A DNA stretch of 64,000 nucleotides, taken from assembly GCF_900108185.1 (NCBI RefSeq), contig NZ_FNVA01000007.1:124001-188000 (forward strand). The letters run 5' to 3'. A model generated the notes under the pieces. The model was given only the letters and a program-made list of their open reading frames with translations, was not told the DNA's origin and searched no databases. The DNA is from Bryocella elongata (GTDB taxonomy: Bacteria; Acidobacteriota; Terriglobia; Terriglobales; Acidobacteriaceae). The position numbers and the translations under genes were made by a program. Each line of letters starts with the position of its first letter. Position 1 is the first letter of the stretch. Positions 1 to 7,212 of this stretch are shown here, one piece after another.

Positions 1-1179
1 GCCTATGAAGATGCAGGTATTCGGGTCGAGGCCTTGAGCGGTCGCCATGTGGCCAAATCGGAATCGGTCTCGCTCCGCCCCGAGAACACCGCAGGCGTCG
101 TCCGCGCGTACATCGAGCACAAGCTGGGCGAGACCGGCCAGCTGCAGAAGCTGTACTACATCGGCCCGCAGTTCCGCCGCGAGCGTCCGCAGAAGGGCCG
201 CTACCGGCAGTTCTGGCAGATCGGCGCCGAGGTCATCGGCCCGCAGTCGTCGGGCTCGGAGTCCGCGCTGCGCGACGCCGAGGTGCTGCAGATGCTCGCC
301 GCCCTCCTGGACGAACTCGGGATCCGAGGCTGGAGATTAGACCTGAACTCCGTAGGCTCCAGCGAAGATCGGGCCCGCTACAACGAAGCCCTGCGCGCCG
401 CTCTCGCACCGGTCAAAGACCAGCTCTGCCCTGACAACCAGCGCCGCGCCGAGACCAACCCCCTGCGCGTGCTCGACTCCAAGGACGAGAACGACCAGGC
501 CATCATCGAAGGCCTGCCCAAGATAGCCGACTACCTCGCCGAAGACTCGCGCGAGCACTTCCAGCAGGTGCTCGCCGCGCTCGATGCCTGCGGCGTGAAG
601 TACAACCTGAATCCGCGCCTCGTGCGCGGTCTGGACTACTACACCCGCACCACCTTCGAGTTCACCGTGACCACCGGCCTGGGCACGCAGAACGCCCTGC
701 TGGGCGGCGGGCGCTACGACGGCTTGAGCGAGATGCTCGGCGGCCCACGCGCGCCTGGCATCGGCTTCGCCATCGGCGAAGATCGCCTGATCCTCACCCT
801 GCAGGCCCAGGCCGAGGAAGACGCTCGCGTGGCCAGGGAATCGGGTGCCCTTGTTTCTGGAGCCAGTCTCGCTTCTGAGACCTGGGTTCCTGCATGGGCA
901 GCGAAGAAGCTCGACGCCTACATCGCCCCGCTGGGCATCGCCCAGAACCCTGCAGCCCTCGCCCTCGCGCACGAACTCCGCTCCGCCGGCCTCACCGTTG
1001 AAGTCGGCGATGGCGCCTTCAAACTCCGCAAGAGCTTCGACGTCGCCGACTCGCTGGCCCGCAACATCATCCTGCTCGGCGAAGACGAAGTCGCAACCCA
1101 GACCGCAACGGTGAAGAGCTTCGCGAGCGGGGAGCAGAAGAAGATTGCGCGTGCAGAGTTGATCGCCGTGTTGCGGTAA
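1..1179 (+). CDS. hisS: Histidyl-tRNA synthetase, 3' part (cut by window edge)
   Basis: This enzyme charges tRNA-His with histidine in the cytoplasm. The reading frame is open to base 1, so the 5' end lies outside the window; 392 codons are visible. Class II motif 2 appears as RRERPQKGRYRQFWQ near codons 58-72, the histidine-specific motif as LVRGLDYYTRT near codons 207-217, and motif 3 as GGGRYDGL near codon 236, followed by APGIGFAIGEDRL. The last 90 residues form the anticodon-binding domain. About 30 residues between the catalytic and anticodon domains look like a lineage-specific linker. The TTG at base 34 is not a credible start, because motif-2 flanking sequence continues upstream of it. 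Confidence 0.96.
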   Translation, partial: AYEDAGIRVEALSGRHVAKSESVSLRPENTAGVVRAYIEHKLGETGQLQKLYYIGPQFRRERPQKGRYRQFWQIGAEVIGPQSSGSESALRDAEVLQMLAALLDELGIRGWRLDLNSVGSSEDRARYNEALRAALAPVKDQLCPDNQRRAETNPLRVLDSKDENDQAIIEGLPKIADYLAEDSREHFQQVLAALDACGVKYNLNPRLVRGLDYYTRTTFEFTVTTGLGTQNALLGGGRYDGLSEMLGGPRAPGIGFAIGEDRLILTLQAQAEEDARVARESGALVSGASLASETWVPAWAAKKLDAYIAPLGIAQNPAALALAHELRSAGLTVEVGDGAFKLRKSFDVADSLARNIILLGEDEVATQTATVKSFASGEQKKIARAELIAVLR

Positions 1180-1202
1180 AGTGGACGCACGCGAGGTGTG
1201 GC

Positions 1203-1391
1203 ATGGACTTCAGCATTGAGATGGAACGCGAAGACGATGGCCGCTGGATCGCCGAGGTGCCCGAGCTTCCGGGCGTCATGGTCTATGGGGCAACTCAAGC
1301 CGAGGCCAAGTCGAAGGTCCAGTCACTCGCTTTGAGTGTCTTCGGATGCGTGAAATCTGTTGACTTGGGCCATGCAACTTCCCAGAATTGA
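1203..1391 (+). CDS. HicB-like antitoxin domain protein, short
   Basis: This 62-residue protein has the HicB fold signature: a beta strand, then EDGRWIAEVPELPGV and a Gly-x-x-x-x-Glu-Ala helix (GATQAEAKSKV). In HicAB systems HicB neutralises the HicA mRNA interferase, but no HicA-like gene lies beside it. The protein stops soon after the single domain and has no C-terminal DNA-binding part. A GAGGTGTGG ribosome site lies just before the ATG. It is followed 3 bp later by a second antitoxin-like gene, so the three genes to 2076 may form one transcript. The family call is from pattern; an orphan or decayed antitoxin is as likely as a working one. Confidence 0.75.
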   Translation: MDFSIEMEREDDGRWIAEVPELPGVMVYGATQAEAKSKVQSLALSVFGCVKSVDLGHATSQN

Positions 1392-1394
1392 TCC

Positions 1395-1688
1395 ATGGCG
1401 GGAACCTCCGGTGTCGTCAATCCGATCGATCTTCACGTGACCATGGAGCAGCTTATGCTCTTGCGCGAGGCTGCGGAGCGCGAGCGGAGCTCCCTGGAGG
1501 GTTTCGTACTGGACGCCGCATTGGACGCTGCTCGAGCTCATTCCTCCAGCAAGCGCCGCGTAACCCGTGACGAGGCTCTGGCGCTTTTGCGAGAGGCACG
1601 CGCCGCCGTTCGGCATGCGAATCCGCTGAATCGCGACCTGGCGGCGGAGTTGCTCGATGAACGCAGAGCCGAAGCGGACCGTGAATAA
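1395..1688 (+). CDS. Ribbon-helix-helix antitoxin paired with PIN toxin
   Basis: The 97-residue product starts with a strand and helix resembling DUF1778/RHH antitoxins (NPIDLHVTMEQLMLLREAA, then a Ser-Leu-Glu-Gly-Phe-Val helix). It ends with a charged helix (AAELLDERRAEADRE) of the kind that wraps around a PIN toxin. In VapBC-type systems the antitoxin occupies the toxin active site and represses the operon through its RHH domain. The stop codon lies 32 bp inside the downstream toxin gene, so translation of the two is probably coupled. The exact antitoxin family is uncertain. Confidence 0.7.
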   Translation: MAGTSGVVNPIDLHVTMEQLMLLREAAERERSSLEGFVLDAALDAARAHSSSKRRVTRDEALALLREARAAVRHANPLNRDLAAELLDERRAEADRE

Positions 1689-2076
1689 GGTCGTTCTTGA
1701 CGCCTCCGTCATACTGGCCCTCCTCAAGGAGGAGCGGATCGACGAACGAGCTCTTGATCTTGTCCAGGGCGGCTATATGAGCGCCGTCAATGTTGCAGAA
1801 GTGTTCAGTAAACTTAGCGACCTAGGACCGTCACCCTCCGAAGCCATGGAGAAGATATCCGCTCTCCTGGAACTACTCGAAGAGATCGTCCCGTTCACGA
1901 ATGGACAGGCTCGGACGGCCGGAGCCCTGCGGGAGTCGACCAGGCATCTGGGGCTTTCGCTCGGGGATAGAGCGTGCCTGGCTCTGGCAATTGCGCTCCA
2001 GGCTGATGTCTACACCGTGGACCTGAATTGGCTGTCGCTGGGGATCTCTGGGATCAACATCAAGGCCCTTCGATAG
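1657..2076 (+). CDS. vapC: PIN-domain toxin (VapC-like ribonuclease)
   Basis: PIN-domain toxins are Mg-dependent ribonucleases that cut tRNA or rRNA. The 139-residue product keeps the four acidic residues of the active site: Asp15 in VVLDASVILALL, Glu48 in NVAEVFSKL, Asp104 in LGLSLGDRACLALA, and Asp122 in VYTVDLNW. Length is normal for VapC. The ATG at 1657 has GGCGGAG upstream; a GTG at 1681 would give the more typical VapC N-terminus and is the alternative start. It overlaps the RHH antitoxin by 32 bp, the usual arrangement. The symbol reflects the fold and pairing, not a demonstrated target. Confidence 0.86.
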   Translation: MNAEPKRTVNKVVLDASVILALLKEERIDERALDLVQGGYMSAVNVAEVFSKLSDLGPSPSEAMEKISALLELLEEIVPFTNGQARTAGALRESTRHLGLSLGDRACLALAIALQADVYTVDLNWLSLGISGINIKALR

Positions 2077-2111
2077 ATGCTTTGCCCCTGACAACAAGAT
2101 CCCTACTATAG

Positions 2112-2966
2112 CTAATTGATCTTCTTCAACCAGACATTCCGCACGCTGATCGTCGTTGGCGTGCCTTCGAGCTCGATGCCGATGAGTCCCGCGATGTTGT
2201 TCGACGACTTCGGATCGTCGTCGATGAACACCGCCATCAGCTGGCCGTTGAGGATGTGCATCATCACCGGGCCTCGGGCGATGATCTCGTACTGGTTCCA
2301 GCCGTTGTCGCGCACATAGCCGCCCAGCGCGCTGCGGTCGCCGATGGTGCCAACGACGGCGTTGTTCGTGGTGTCCCCGCCCTGTGTCGTGGTCGATTGC
2401 GTGACCTGGCCGCGCCACGTGAGGATGCCCAGCGTGGTGTTCTCGGAGTAGAACTGGCCGCTGTACTGCTCGTGCTGTGGGTCGACCGGGAACCAGAAGT
2501 CCGCCTGCGGCCCGGTCATCAGCCATGCGGGTTTGGGCAGTGGCTGGCCGGGACGCGCGCGAATCCACGGCTGCCCCACCGTCCCGCGATACTGGATGCC
2601 CGTCCCGCCGCCATGCTCCACCTTCACCTCGAGCTTCAGGTCGAAGTCATGCGCGATCGCCGCCGGATCGTTGGGGCCGCTGCCGTGATAACTGATGTAG
2701 GTGTTCGGCGGGCGCACCGTCAGCGACGTCGACTCGCCGACAATGGCGCTGTTCTCCACGCGCCAGATCGCAGGATCGCCATCCCATCCCTTCAGCGATA
2801 CACCATCGAAGATCTGCGTGAAGCCTTCGTGATTGTCGAAGTCGAAGGCTCGCGGCTCGTGAAACTGCACGCTCACCGGAGGCTTCGCAGCGGGCTGCGC
2901 CGGCTGTTGCGCGGAGAGAGACGTAACGCAGAGGGCAAGTGCGAGAGCTGTGCGCATGATGTGCAT
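2112..2966 (-). CDS. Exported DUF1080 (3-keto-disaccharide hydrolase-like) protein
   Basis: DUF1080 proteins have a concanavalin-like beta-sandwich and are linked to breakdown of 3-keto sugars and other glycans, usually outside the cytoplasm. The chosen start gives a short basic N-terminus and a signal peptide (MRTALALALCVTSLSAQ). The family opening is seen in FTQIFDGVSLKGWDGDP, and the family end in GLIGIELEGTPTTISVRNV. The frame is open further upstream, but those residues are translated from the heptamer repeat at 3041-3117, so an upstream start is unlikely. No clear ribosome site precedes 2966 or the alternative ATG at 2957. The substrate cannot be read from sequence. Confidence 0.87.
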   Translation of the reverse strand: MHIMRTALALALCVTSLSAQQPAQPAAKPPVSVQFHEPRAFDFDNHEGFTQIFDGVSLKGWDGDPAIWRVENSAIVGESTSLTVRPPNTYISYHGSGPNDPAAIAHDFDLKLEVKVEHGGGTGIQYRGTVGQPWIRARPGQPLPKPAWLMTGPQADFWFPVDPQHEQYSGQFYSENTTLGILTWRGQVTQSTTTQGGDTTNNAVVGTIGDRSALGGYVRDNGWNQYEIIARGPVMMHILNGQLMAVFIDDDPKSSNNIAGLIGIELEGTPTTISVRNVWLKKIN

Positions 2967-3040
2967 GAGCGTATCGCAGCCGGATGAGAACTGGGAACGG
3001 CGTACGGCCGGCGTGCCGCATGGTGAAACCGTCTCATCGA

Positions 3041-3117
3041 GTTGCGAGTTGCGAGTTGCGAGTTGCGAGTTGCGAGTTGCGAGTTGCGAGTTGCGAGTTG
3101 CGAGTTGCGAGTTGCGA
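3041..3117. repeat. Perfect heptamer tandem array, 11 x GTTGCGA
   Basis: Eleven identical copies of GTTGCGA run without a single substitution between two minus-strand genes. A partial copy (CGA) precedes the first full one. The array belongs with the 7-nt-periodic spacers at 36883, 53248, 57284 and 62581. Perfect identity suggests recent expansion by slippage. Confidence 0.98.
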
Positions 3118-3133
3118 ACTAACAACCATCCCG

Positions 3134-4225
3134 CTACCTACCCGGCTGCGCCTTCATCAGCTCCACAAACAGCTTGTAGAACCGCGGTGCGTCGAGATCA
3201 TCCTGCACATGCACGACGGGCATGAAGCGCTCCGGCTTGTTCGCCTTCGTCCACGTCAGAGTGTCGCCGTAGTTGGGTCCGGGGTTCAGGTCCACGTCCA
3301 CGTAGAGCTCGCGCTCCTTCGTGATGATCTTCGGATCGAGCAGCGTCGCGGACTCTAGCTCATCCCACAGGTAGTAGAACTCGTGCGTGTATTTCGCGAG
3401 ATACTGCGCGCTCGGCGAGTTCGACTGCGCAATCTCCGCGAGCATCTCCTTCGTGAAGCGCGTCTTCACGCTGATGTCGACCGTGGTCAGGTCGATGCGC
3501 GGCCATGGCGCGCGCAGCGTGATGTGTACGGCCTCGGGATCGAACCAGAAGTTGAACTCATGCCGAGGGTGCGTCGCGAACTCCGGATCGTCCGTCACCG
3601 GTGCCAGCGCTCCACCCATGATGTAGATGCCCTGCGTCAGCTCCGCAAAGTGCGGATCGATCGTCAGCGCGAGCGCGATGTTCGTCAGCGGTCCCGCGGC
3701 ATAGATCGTCACCTGGTGCGGATGCGCATGCACCTGCCGGATAAGAAAGTGCGCAGCGTCCTCATCCAGCGGCTTCGTCGTGGGGTCGCCCTCTTCGAGC
3801 TTTGGCACCACGTAAGGTCCGTGATACGGCTGCGCGCTCGTGGACTGGGCTCCGGGAGTGCGGGCGAGATCGCCCCACGCGCCATACCAGGGCTGTGTGC
3901 CGTTGCGCGCCTTGTCGGCGAGGCTATCGGCTTCCGTGCGCAGGAGAGGAAAGATCGCGCCGGGCACGACGGGCACATCGGCGTGGTGGGTGATTTCCAG
4001 CATGCGCAGCGTGTGCGCGACCTCTTCGGGCTCCCACGCGTTGCCGCTCACCATCGTGATGCCGAGCACCTTCACCTGCGGTGACTGCAGCAGCACCATC
4101 ATCGCCATCTGGTTCGAGCCGCCGGGGCCGGAGCCATCCTGATCGATGAGGACAAGGCGTTGCGCGCGGGCGGCGGAGCACGCGAGAGCGAGCAGGCAGA
4201 GAAGACCGGAGAGAATGCGGGACAT
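3134..4225 (-). CDS. Exported nucleoside hydrolase-family protein
   Basis: The fold is that of inosine/uridine-preferring nucleoside hydrolases, which cleave the N-glycosidic bond of ribonucleosides. Seen features are the GITMVSGNAWEPEEV segment, the EFNFWFDPEAVHITL segment and a C-terminal WTKANKP region. A signal peptide (SGLLCLLALACSAARAQ) is present from the ATG at 4225; a GTG at 4258 is an alternative with a longer basic N-terminus. The usual Ca-binding DxDxxxDD signature is altered: Asp28 and Asp30 remain, but a Gly-Pro-Gly-Gly stretch follows and Asn38-Gln39 stand where the last two Asp are expected. It may be a divergent subfamily with another substrate or with no hydrolase activity. 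Confidence 0.84.
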   Translation of the reverse strand: MSRILSGLLCLLALACSAARAQRLVLIDQDGSGPGGSNQMAMMVLLQSPQVKVLGITMVSGNAWEPEEVAHTLRMLEITHHADVPVVPGAIFPLLRTEADSLADKARNGTQPWYGAWGDLARTPGAQSTSAQPYHGPYVVPKLEEGDPTTKPLDEDAAHFLIRQVHAHPHQVTIYAAGPLTNIALALTIDPHFAELTQGIYIMGGALAPVTDDPEFATHPRHEFNFWFDPEAVHITLRAPWPRIDLTTVDISVKTRFTKEMLAEIAQSNSPSAQYLAKYTHEFYYLWDELESATLLDPKIITKERELYVDVDLNPGPNYGDTLTWTKANKPERFMPVVHVQDDLDAPRFYKLFVELMKAQPGR

Positions 4226-4275
4226 ATCCGCAGGGTATCGCAGCTTGCGCATCTTCACTCGAACCGCCAGCTAAG

Positions 4276-4947
4276 TTACGCGGGATCGCTGCCCAGCCAG
4301 CGCTCGATGGACTCCACGGCAAAGCGGTCCTGCTCCTTGCGCGGCAGTCTCCGGCTCAGCGGGCCAGCTGCGCTCAGCACGATCATGCCGTGCAGGAACG
4401 ACCAGATGGAGACTGTGCGCTCCGACGCCTGCTCGCGCGTCAGGTCGGGCCTGTGCTCCGCGATGAGGTCGCGAATCAGATCGAAGCTGAGGTTGGCTGC
4501 CGATTTGAGCTCAGGCGAAGAAGCCGCAGAGACCTCGGGAAGAAACATCGCGGCGTAGTAGCCGCGCTCGCGTCGCGCGAAGCCCAGGTAGGCCAGCGTC
4601 AGCGACCTGATCCGGTCGGCGTACTGCTCGCTCTCCTGGGCAGCTTGCAGGAAGTCGTCATACAGCAGCTTGTAGCCATCGATCGCCAGAGCGACCAGAA
4701 GGGTCGTGCGGTCTTTGAAGTGGTGATACGGCGCGGCTGTCGTGACACCGAGCCTGCGAGCAAGGTCCCGGAACGATAGAAGATGCGCCTCGGGACCGGA
4801 GAGAACCTCCAGCGCGGCGAGCTTAAGCGTCTTGGGCAGGTCCCCATGGTGATACGCAGGGGCGCTGCGAGTCCTGGGCGCTGTGGACTTCGCGACGGTG
4901 GGCTTTGTCGGTGTGGATGTGCGTTTTTTCGCGGCTTGTGCGGACAC
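4276..4947 (-). CDS. TetR-family regulator with WHG-type C-terminal domain
   Basis: This 223-residue repressor-type regulator has a TetR helix-turn-helix at about residues 57-80 (SFRDLARRLGVTTAAPYHHF) and a C-terminal ligand domain resembling the WHG/TetR_C_13 group, ending in a helix with SIWSFLHGMIVLSAAGPL. The first 30 residues are a Lys/Thr/Pro-rich tail. The start is a GTG with AGGATCG upstream. A perfect 15-bp palindrome (4967-4981) lies about 20 bp upstream, over a divergent promoter, so it probably controls itself and the small ORF at 5035. The ligand is unknown. Confidence 0.88.
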   Translation of the reverse strand: MSAQAAKKRTSTPTKPTVAKSTAPRTRSAPAYHHGDLPKTLKLAALEVLSGPEAHLLSFRDLARRLGVTTAAPYHHFKDRTTLLVALAIDGYKLLYDDFLQAAQESEQYADRIRSLTLAYLGFARRERGYYAAMFLPEVSAASSPELKSAANLSFDLIRDLIAEHRPDLTREQASERTVSIWSFLHGMIVLSAAGPLSRRLPRKEQDRFAVESIERWLGSDPA

Positions 4948-4981
4948 AGGAACGATCCTATACTGTCTAAGCAGTGCTTAG
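4936..4981 (+). promoter_or_regulatory. Consensus promoter with TetR-type palindromic operator
   Basis: A plus-strand sigma-70 promoter is visible: TTGTGC at 4936-4941, a 17-bp spacer, and TATACT at 4959-4964. The expected transcription start falls inside the palindrome CTAAGCA-g-TGCTTAG (4967-4981). The -35 box overlaps the first codons of the divergent tetR gene. The arrangement predicts repression of the small ORF at 5035, and of tetR itself. The operator assignment is inferred from position and symmetry. Confidence 0.6.
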
Positions 4982-5034
4982 ATTGCTTGTCGGCGATTCC
5001 TGGCAGGCAGATTTCCGATTCAGGAGGGTGCCCT

Positions 5035-5190
5035 ATGACCGTTGACTGGCTCTTGTCCCCACTCACCATCGCCGTCGAGCTGGACTTCGGACTTCAGTTC
5101 GAGGACCTGCTCAACCGCAGGACGAAACAGATGCTCGGTCGGGCCGTCGCCGCACGGCAGCTGGATCTCCGCCCCGTCCGCGTCGCATAA
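5035..5190 (+). CDS. Small 51-residue protein divergent from tetR
   Basis: A short frame starts with ATG 9 bp after CAGGAGGG, a strong ribosome site, and lies about 65 bp downstream of the promoter/operator at 4936-4981. The peptide begins MTVDWLLSPLTIAVELDFG and ends in a basic, Arg-rich helix, so it could be amphipathic or membrane-touching. I recognise no family. The signals upstream are better than those of many certain genes in the window, but the coding region is too short for composition to decide. The alternative is an RNA or leader controlled by TetR. It is convergent with the hydrolase gene ending at 5225. Confidence 0.45.
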   Translation: MTVDWLLSPLTIAVELDFGLQFEDLLNRRTKQMLGRAVAARQLDLRPVRVA

Positions 5191-5224
5191 CGGACGACCC
5201 GCCGGCGCGCAGCCTGGCTGCGGT

Positions 5225-6385
5225 CTACTCGATCTCCGGCACCTGGCTGTGTACGTGGAAGTGCACCAGCACGGACGCGTGCCCGGTCGGGCAGCCGAAG
5301 ACACCCAGACCCCGGCCTTGTCCTTTGAAGGAGTACGCGATGTGCGCGATGCCGTTGGGGTCGATCTTTGTCACGGTTGGCCCGGTGATGTCGCGGACTT
5401 TCTCGGTATCGACAAGTTCGGCCTCGGCGGCTGTCACCTGTTCATGCTGTGCAGGGTTCAGCGCGATCGGCACCTGCAGATCAGTGCCGGAGTTCACCTT
5501 GTTGCAGGGAACGTTCAGGCCGGCGAGCTTGTTGTCGCGCACGGTGTCGACGACGTCGATGATGGGGTTGTTGTGATAGACCTTCGCGAAGAAGGTGTAG
5601 GCATCGGCGTTGCGATTGGCGGGCTTCACGATGTCGATGTGGTCGGCCATCACCTTTTGTGGAGGCGTGTCCACGTCACAGCCGAAGGTCGCGCTGTAGT
5701 AGCTCACCACGCGAGTGTGTGCGCGAAGATATTTGCCGACGCCGGCGCCGCTCGCGGTGTCCACGCCCTCGTAGGCGCAGTACCGATGGATGCGGGCTGC
5801 TGCGGGTGTGCCGCGCCAGCGCTGCTCGAGGTCGATGAGGAAGTTGTTGTCGTCGCCATCGCGCAGGTCCAGCAGCACCGGATCGCTGTCGTAGACCTTG
5901 GCGACACTGGCGACGAAGGAGCCCTGATGCGGCGTCGCGTAGGAGACGATGAACTGCACCCGGTTTGCGTCGGCGGGGTGATTCAGCAGCATCTGCTCGG
6001 TGACGAGGCCGCCGAGCGAGTGCGCGATGATGACGACCTCGCGGTGGTCCCAGACGCGCTGTTTCTTCAGGCCCTGGTAGAGGATCTCGGAGAGCTGCGT
6101 CGTCGAGTTGTGCCCATGCATGGAGGGCGTTGGGTACTCAGCCACCACGACATCGGAGTGCGAAAAGTGCGGGTCGGTGCGGACGAGGTCCGGCCAATAC
6201 GCTCCGTTGGCTGCGCGCCAGGTCTCCTTGTCGCCATGCAGGCCGTGGATGAAGACGATGACGCGCGGCTTCAGGTTGTCGGCGTGGGCTGAAGAGCACA
6301 CCGCACCAAACGCAACCAGACTCAGGATCAACGCCCGAACGAAAGCGACTGCACTCCGCAACCCAGACTCCTCTCGCGCACCCAT
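5225..6385 (-). CDS. Exported alpha/beta-hydrolase (lipase/PGAP1-like esterase)
   Basis: The 386-residue product has a signal peptide (about residues 1-35, ending SSAHA), an oxyanion-hole segment VIVFIHGLHGDKETW, and the nucleophile elbow AHSLGG with Ser123. The order and spacing resemble PGAP1-like lipases and serine esterases that act on acyl esters outside the cytoplasm. Several Cys residues in the second half could form disulphides, in keeping with export. The ATG at 6385 is preferred over upstream in-frame codons because it gives a clean signal peptide; its ribosome site is weak. It is downstream of, and codirectional with, the BrnT-like module, 68 bp away. Substrate unknown. Confidence 0.82.
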   Translation of the reverse strand: MGAREESGLRSAVAFVRALILSLVAFGAVCSSAHADNLKPRVIVFIHGLHGDKETWRAANGAYWPDLVRTDPHFSHSDVVVAEYPTPSMHGHNSTTQLSEILYQGLKKQRVWDHREVVIIAHSLGGLVTEQMLLNHPADANRVQFIVSYATPHQGSFVASVAKVYDSDPVLLDLRDGDDNNFLIDLEQRWRGTPAAARIHRYCAYEGVDTASGAGVGKYLRAHTRVVSYYSATFGCDVDTPPQKVMADHIDIVKPANRNADAYTFFAKVYHNNPIIDVVDTVRDNKLAGLNVPCNKVNSGTDLQVPIALNPAQHEQVTAAEAELVDTEKVRDITGPTVTKIDPNGIAHIAYSFKGQGRGLGVFGCPTGHASVLVHFHVHSQVPEIE

Positions 6386-6453
6386 GCTGATGCTTGGACG
6401 ACGCTGCTTTAAGAGTAGCTGACCGTTAAGCGAGCCAGGAAATGGGCGAATTC

Positions 6454-6918
6454 CTAGGCACTCTTGAGCTCGTTGAGCCTGTCGAAACCGTGGCCTCGCT
6501 CTTGGTGGTACAGCCAACGGTCACCACCGATGCGATCCAGTTCGCTGCCGGTAAAGCGGAGGGCCAGTTGCAGCGCCTGCACGCCATCGACGCCGTGGAT
6601 GTCGAAGTTGAGTTCCTTATCCGGTGCTGCGATCCGCACATGGCACGAGTAGTCCGCACCTTCATCCTTCAGTGGGCCGATCTCAACGTCCACGCTGGCG
6701 TTGGCCGGCGGCTGCAGGAGCGTCAACGTACGGCGAACGAGCGGCTGGGACTGTGAGGTGCCGGAACGCACCAGCGAGCGCAGGCGAATCGCGTGCTGCC
6801 ACTGAGCGTCGGTGGTCTTCGGGATATCGGAGAAGTCGATTTCGCTGTCGGGCCTATGGCGCAGGGTTTCAAGCTGCTGCAACGCCTCGGGAGAGAGCGG
6901 GTCTCCGGGCTTATACAT
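6454..6918 (-). CDS. BrnA-like antitoxin N-terminus fused to DUF6968-like domain
   Basis: The first 45 residues read like a BrnA antitoxin (YKPGDPLSPEALQQLE, then SEIDFSDIPKTTDAQW). A normal BrnA continues into a ribbon-helix-helix DNA-binding domain; here about 100 residues of another domain follow instead, with VEIGPLKDEGADYSCHVRI and GVDGVQALQLALRFTGSEL, which resembles DUF6968. I chose the ATG at 6918 because it overlaps the BrnT stop in ATGTATAA and gives the usual BrnA beginning; ATGs at 6990 and 7002 would run deep into brnT. Without the RHH domain it probably cannot repress the operon. The DUF6968 name is from memory of the family pattern and needs a profile search. Confidence 0.72.
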   Translation of the reverse strand: MYKPGDPLSPEALQQLETLRHRPDSEIDFSDIPKTTDAQWQHAIRLRSLVRSGTSQSQPLVRRTLTLLQPPANASVDVEIGPLKDEGADYSCHVRIAAPDKELNFDIHGVDGVQALQLALRFTGSELDRIGGDRWLYHQERGHGFDRLNELKSA

Positions 6919-7207
6919 CGAACGTACGATACCGTTCACGTTCGTTTCTGTCGGCGCGCCGGGCCGAGATGATTCGAATGATTTCTTCATCGCGTTCCCC
7001 ATCGAAAACGGTATGGGCTACCAGAAGAAGTATCTCGCCGGCGGCCATGCCGATTGCCTGCCAGCGAGGTTCGCCTTCCACCATCCTATCCTGCATTAGC
7101 ACCAGGCCGGGATCCTCAAAGACTGTTTGCGCCAGCTCGAAGCCGATGCCGTGCTTGCGGATGTTGATGCGTTCCTTCTGGGGGTCCCACTCGAAGTAGA
7201 TCGCCAT
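6911..7207 (-). CDS. brnT: BrnT-family ribonuclease toxin
   Basis: BrnT is a RelE-fold ribonuclease toxin that cuts mRNA. The 98-residue product shows the family features in order: FEWDPQKERINIRKHGIGFE at the N-terminus, a VFEDP turn, the central strands, and the C-terminal signature IRIISARRADRNERERY. The start at 7207 gives the standard BrnT N-terminus and length. It begins 5 bp after the ATP-grasp gene ends, so it probably shares that gene's transcript. Toxin before antitoxin is the usual order. The downstream partner is unusual (see 6454-6918). Confidence 0.87.
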   Translation of the reverse strand: MAIYFEWDPQKERINIRKHGIGFELAQTVFEDPGLVLMQDRMVEGEPRWQAIGMAAGEILLLVAHTVFDGERDEEIIRIISARRADRNERERYRTFDV

Positions 7208-7212
7208 TGGCG

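Noticed and set aside
34-36. TTG as start of hisS
   Set aside because: The frame is open to base 1 and the upstream residues continue the synthetase; the gene is cut by the window edge.
3041-3117. CRISPR array
   Set aside because: The units are 7 nt and directly adjacent, with no spacers and no cas genes nearby.
5020-5304. 94-codon minus-strand frame overlapping the small ORF at 5035
   Set aside because: It runs into the end of the alpha/beta hydrolase gene, lacks a ribosome site and has a Cys/Arg-rich start without pattern.
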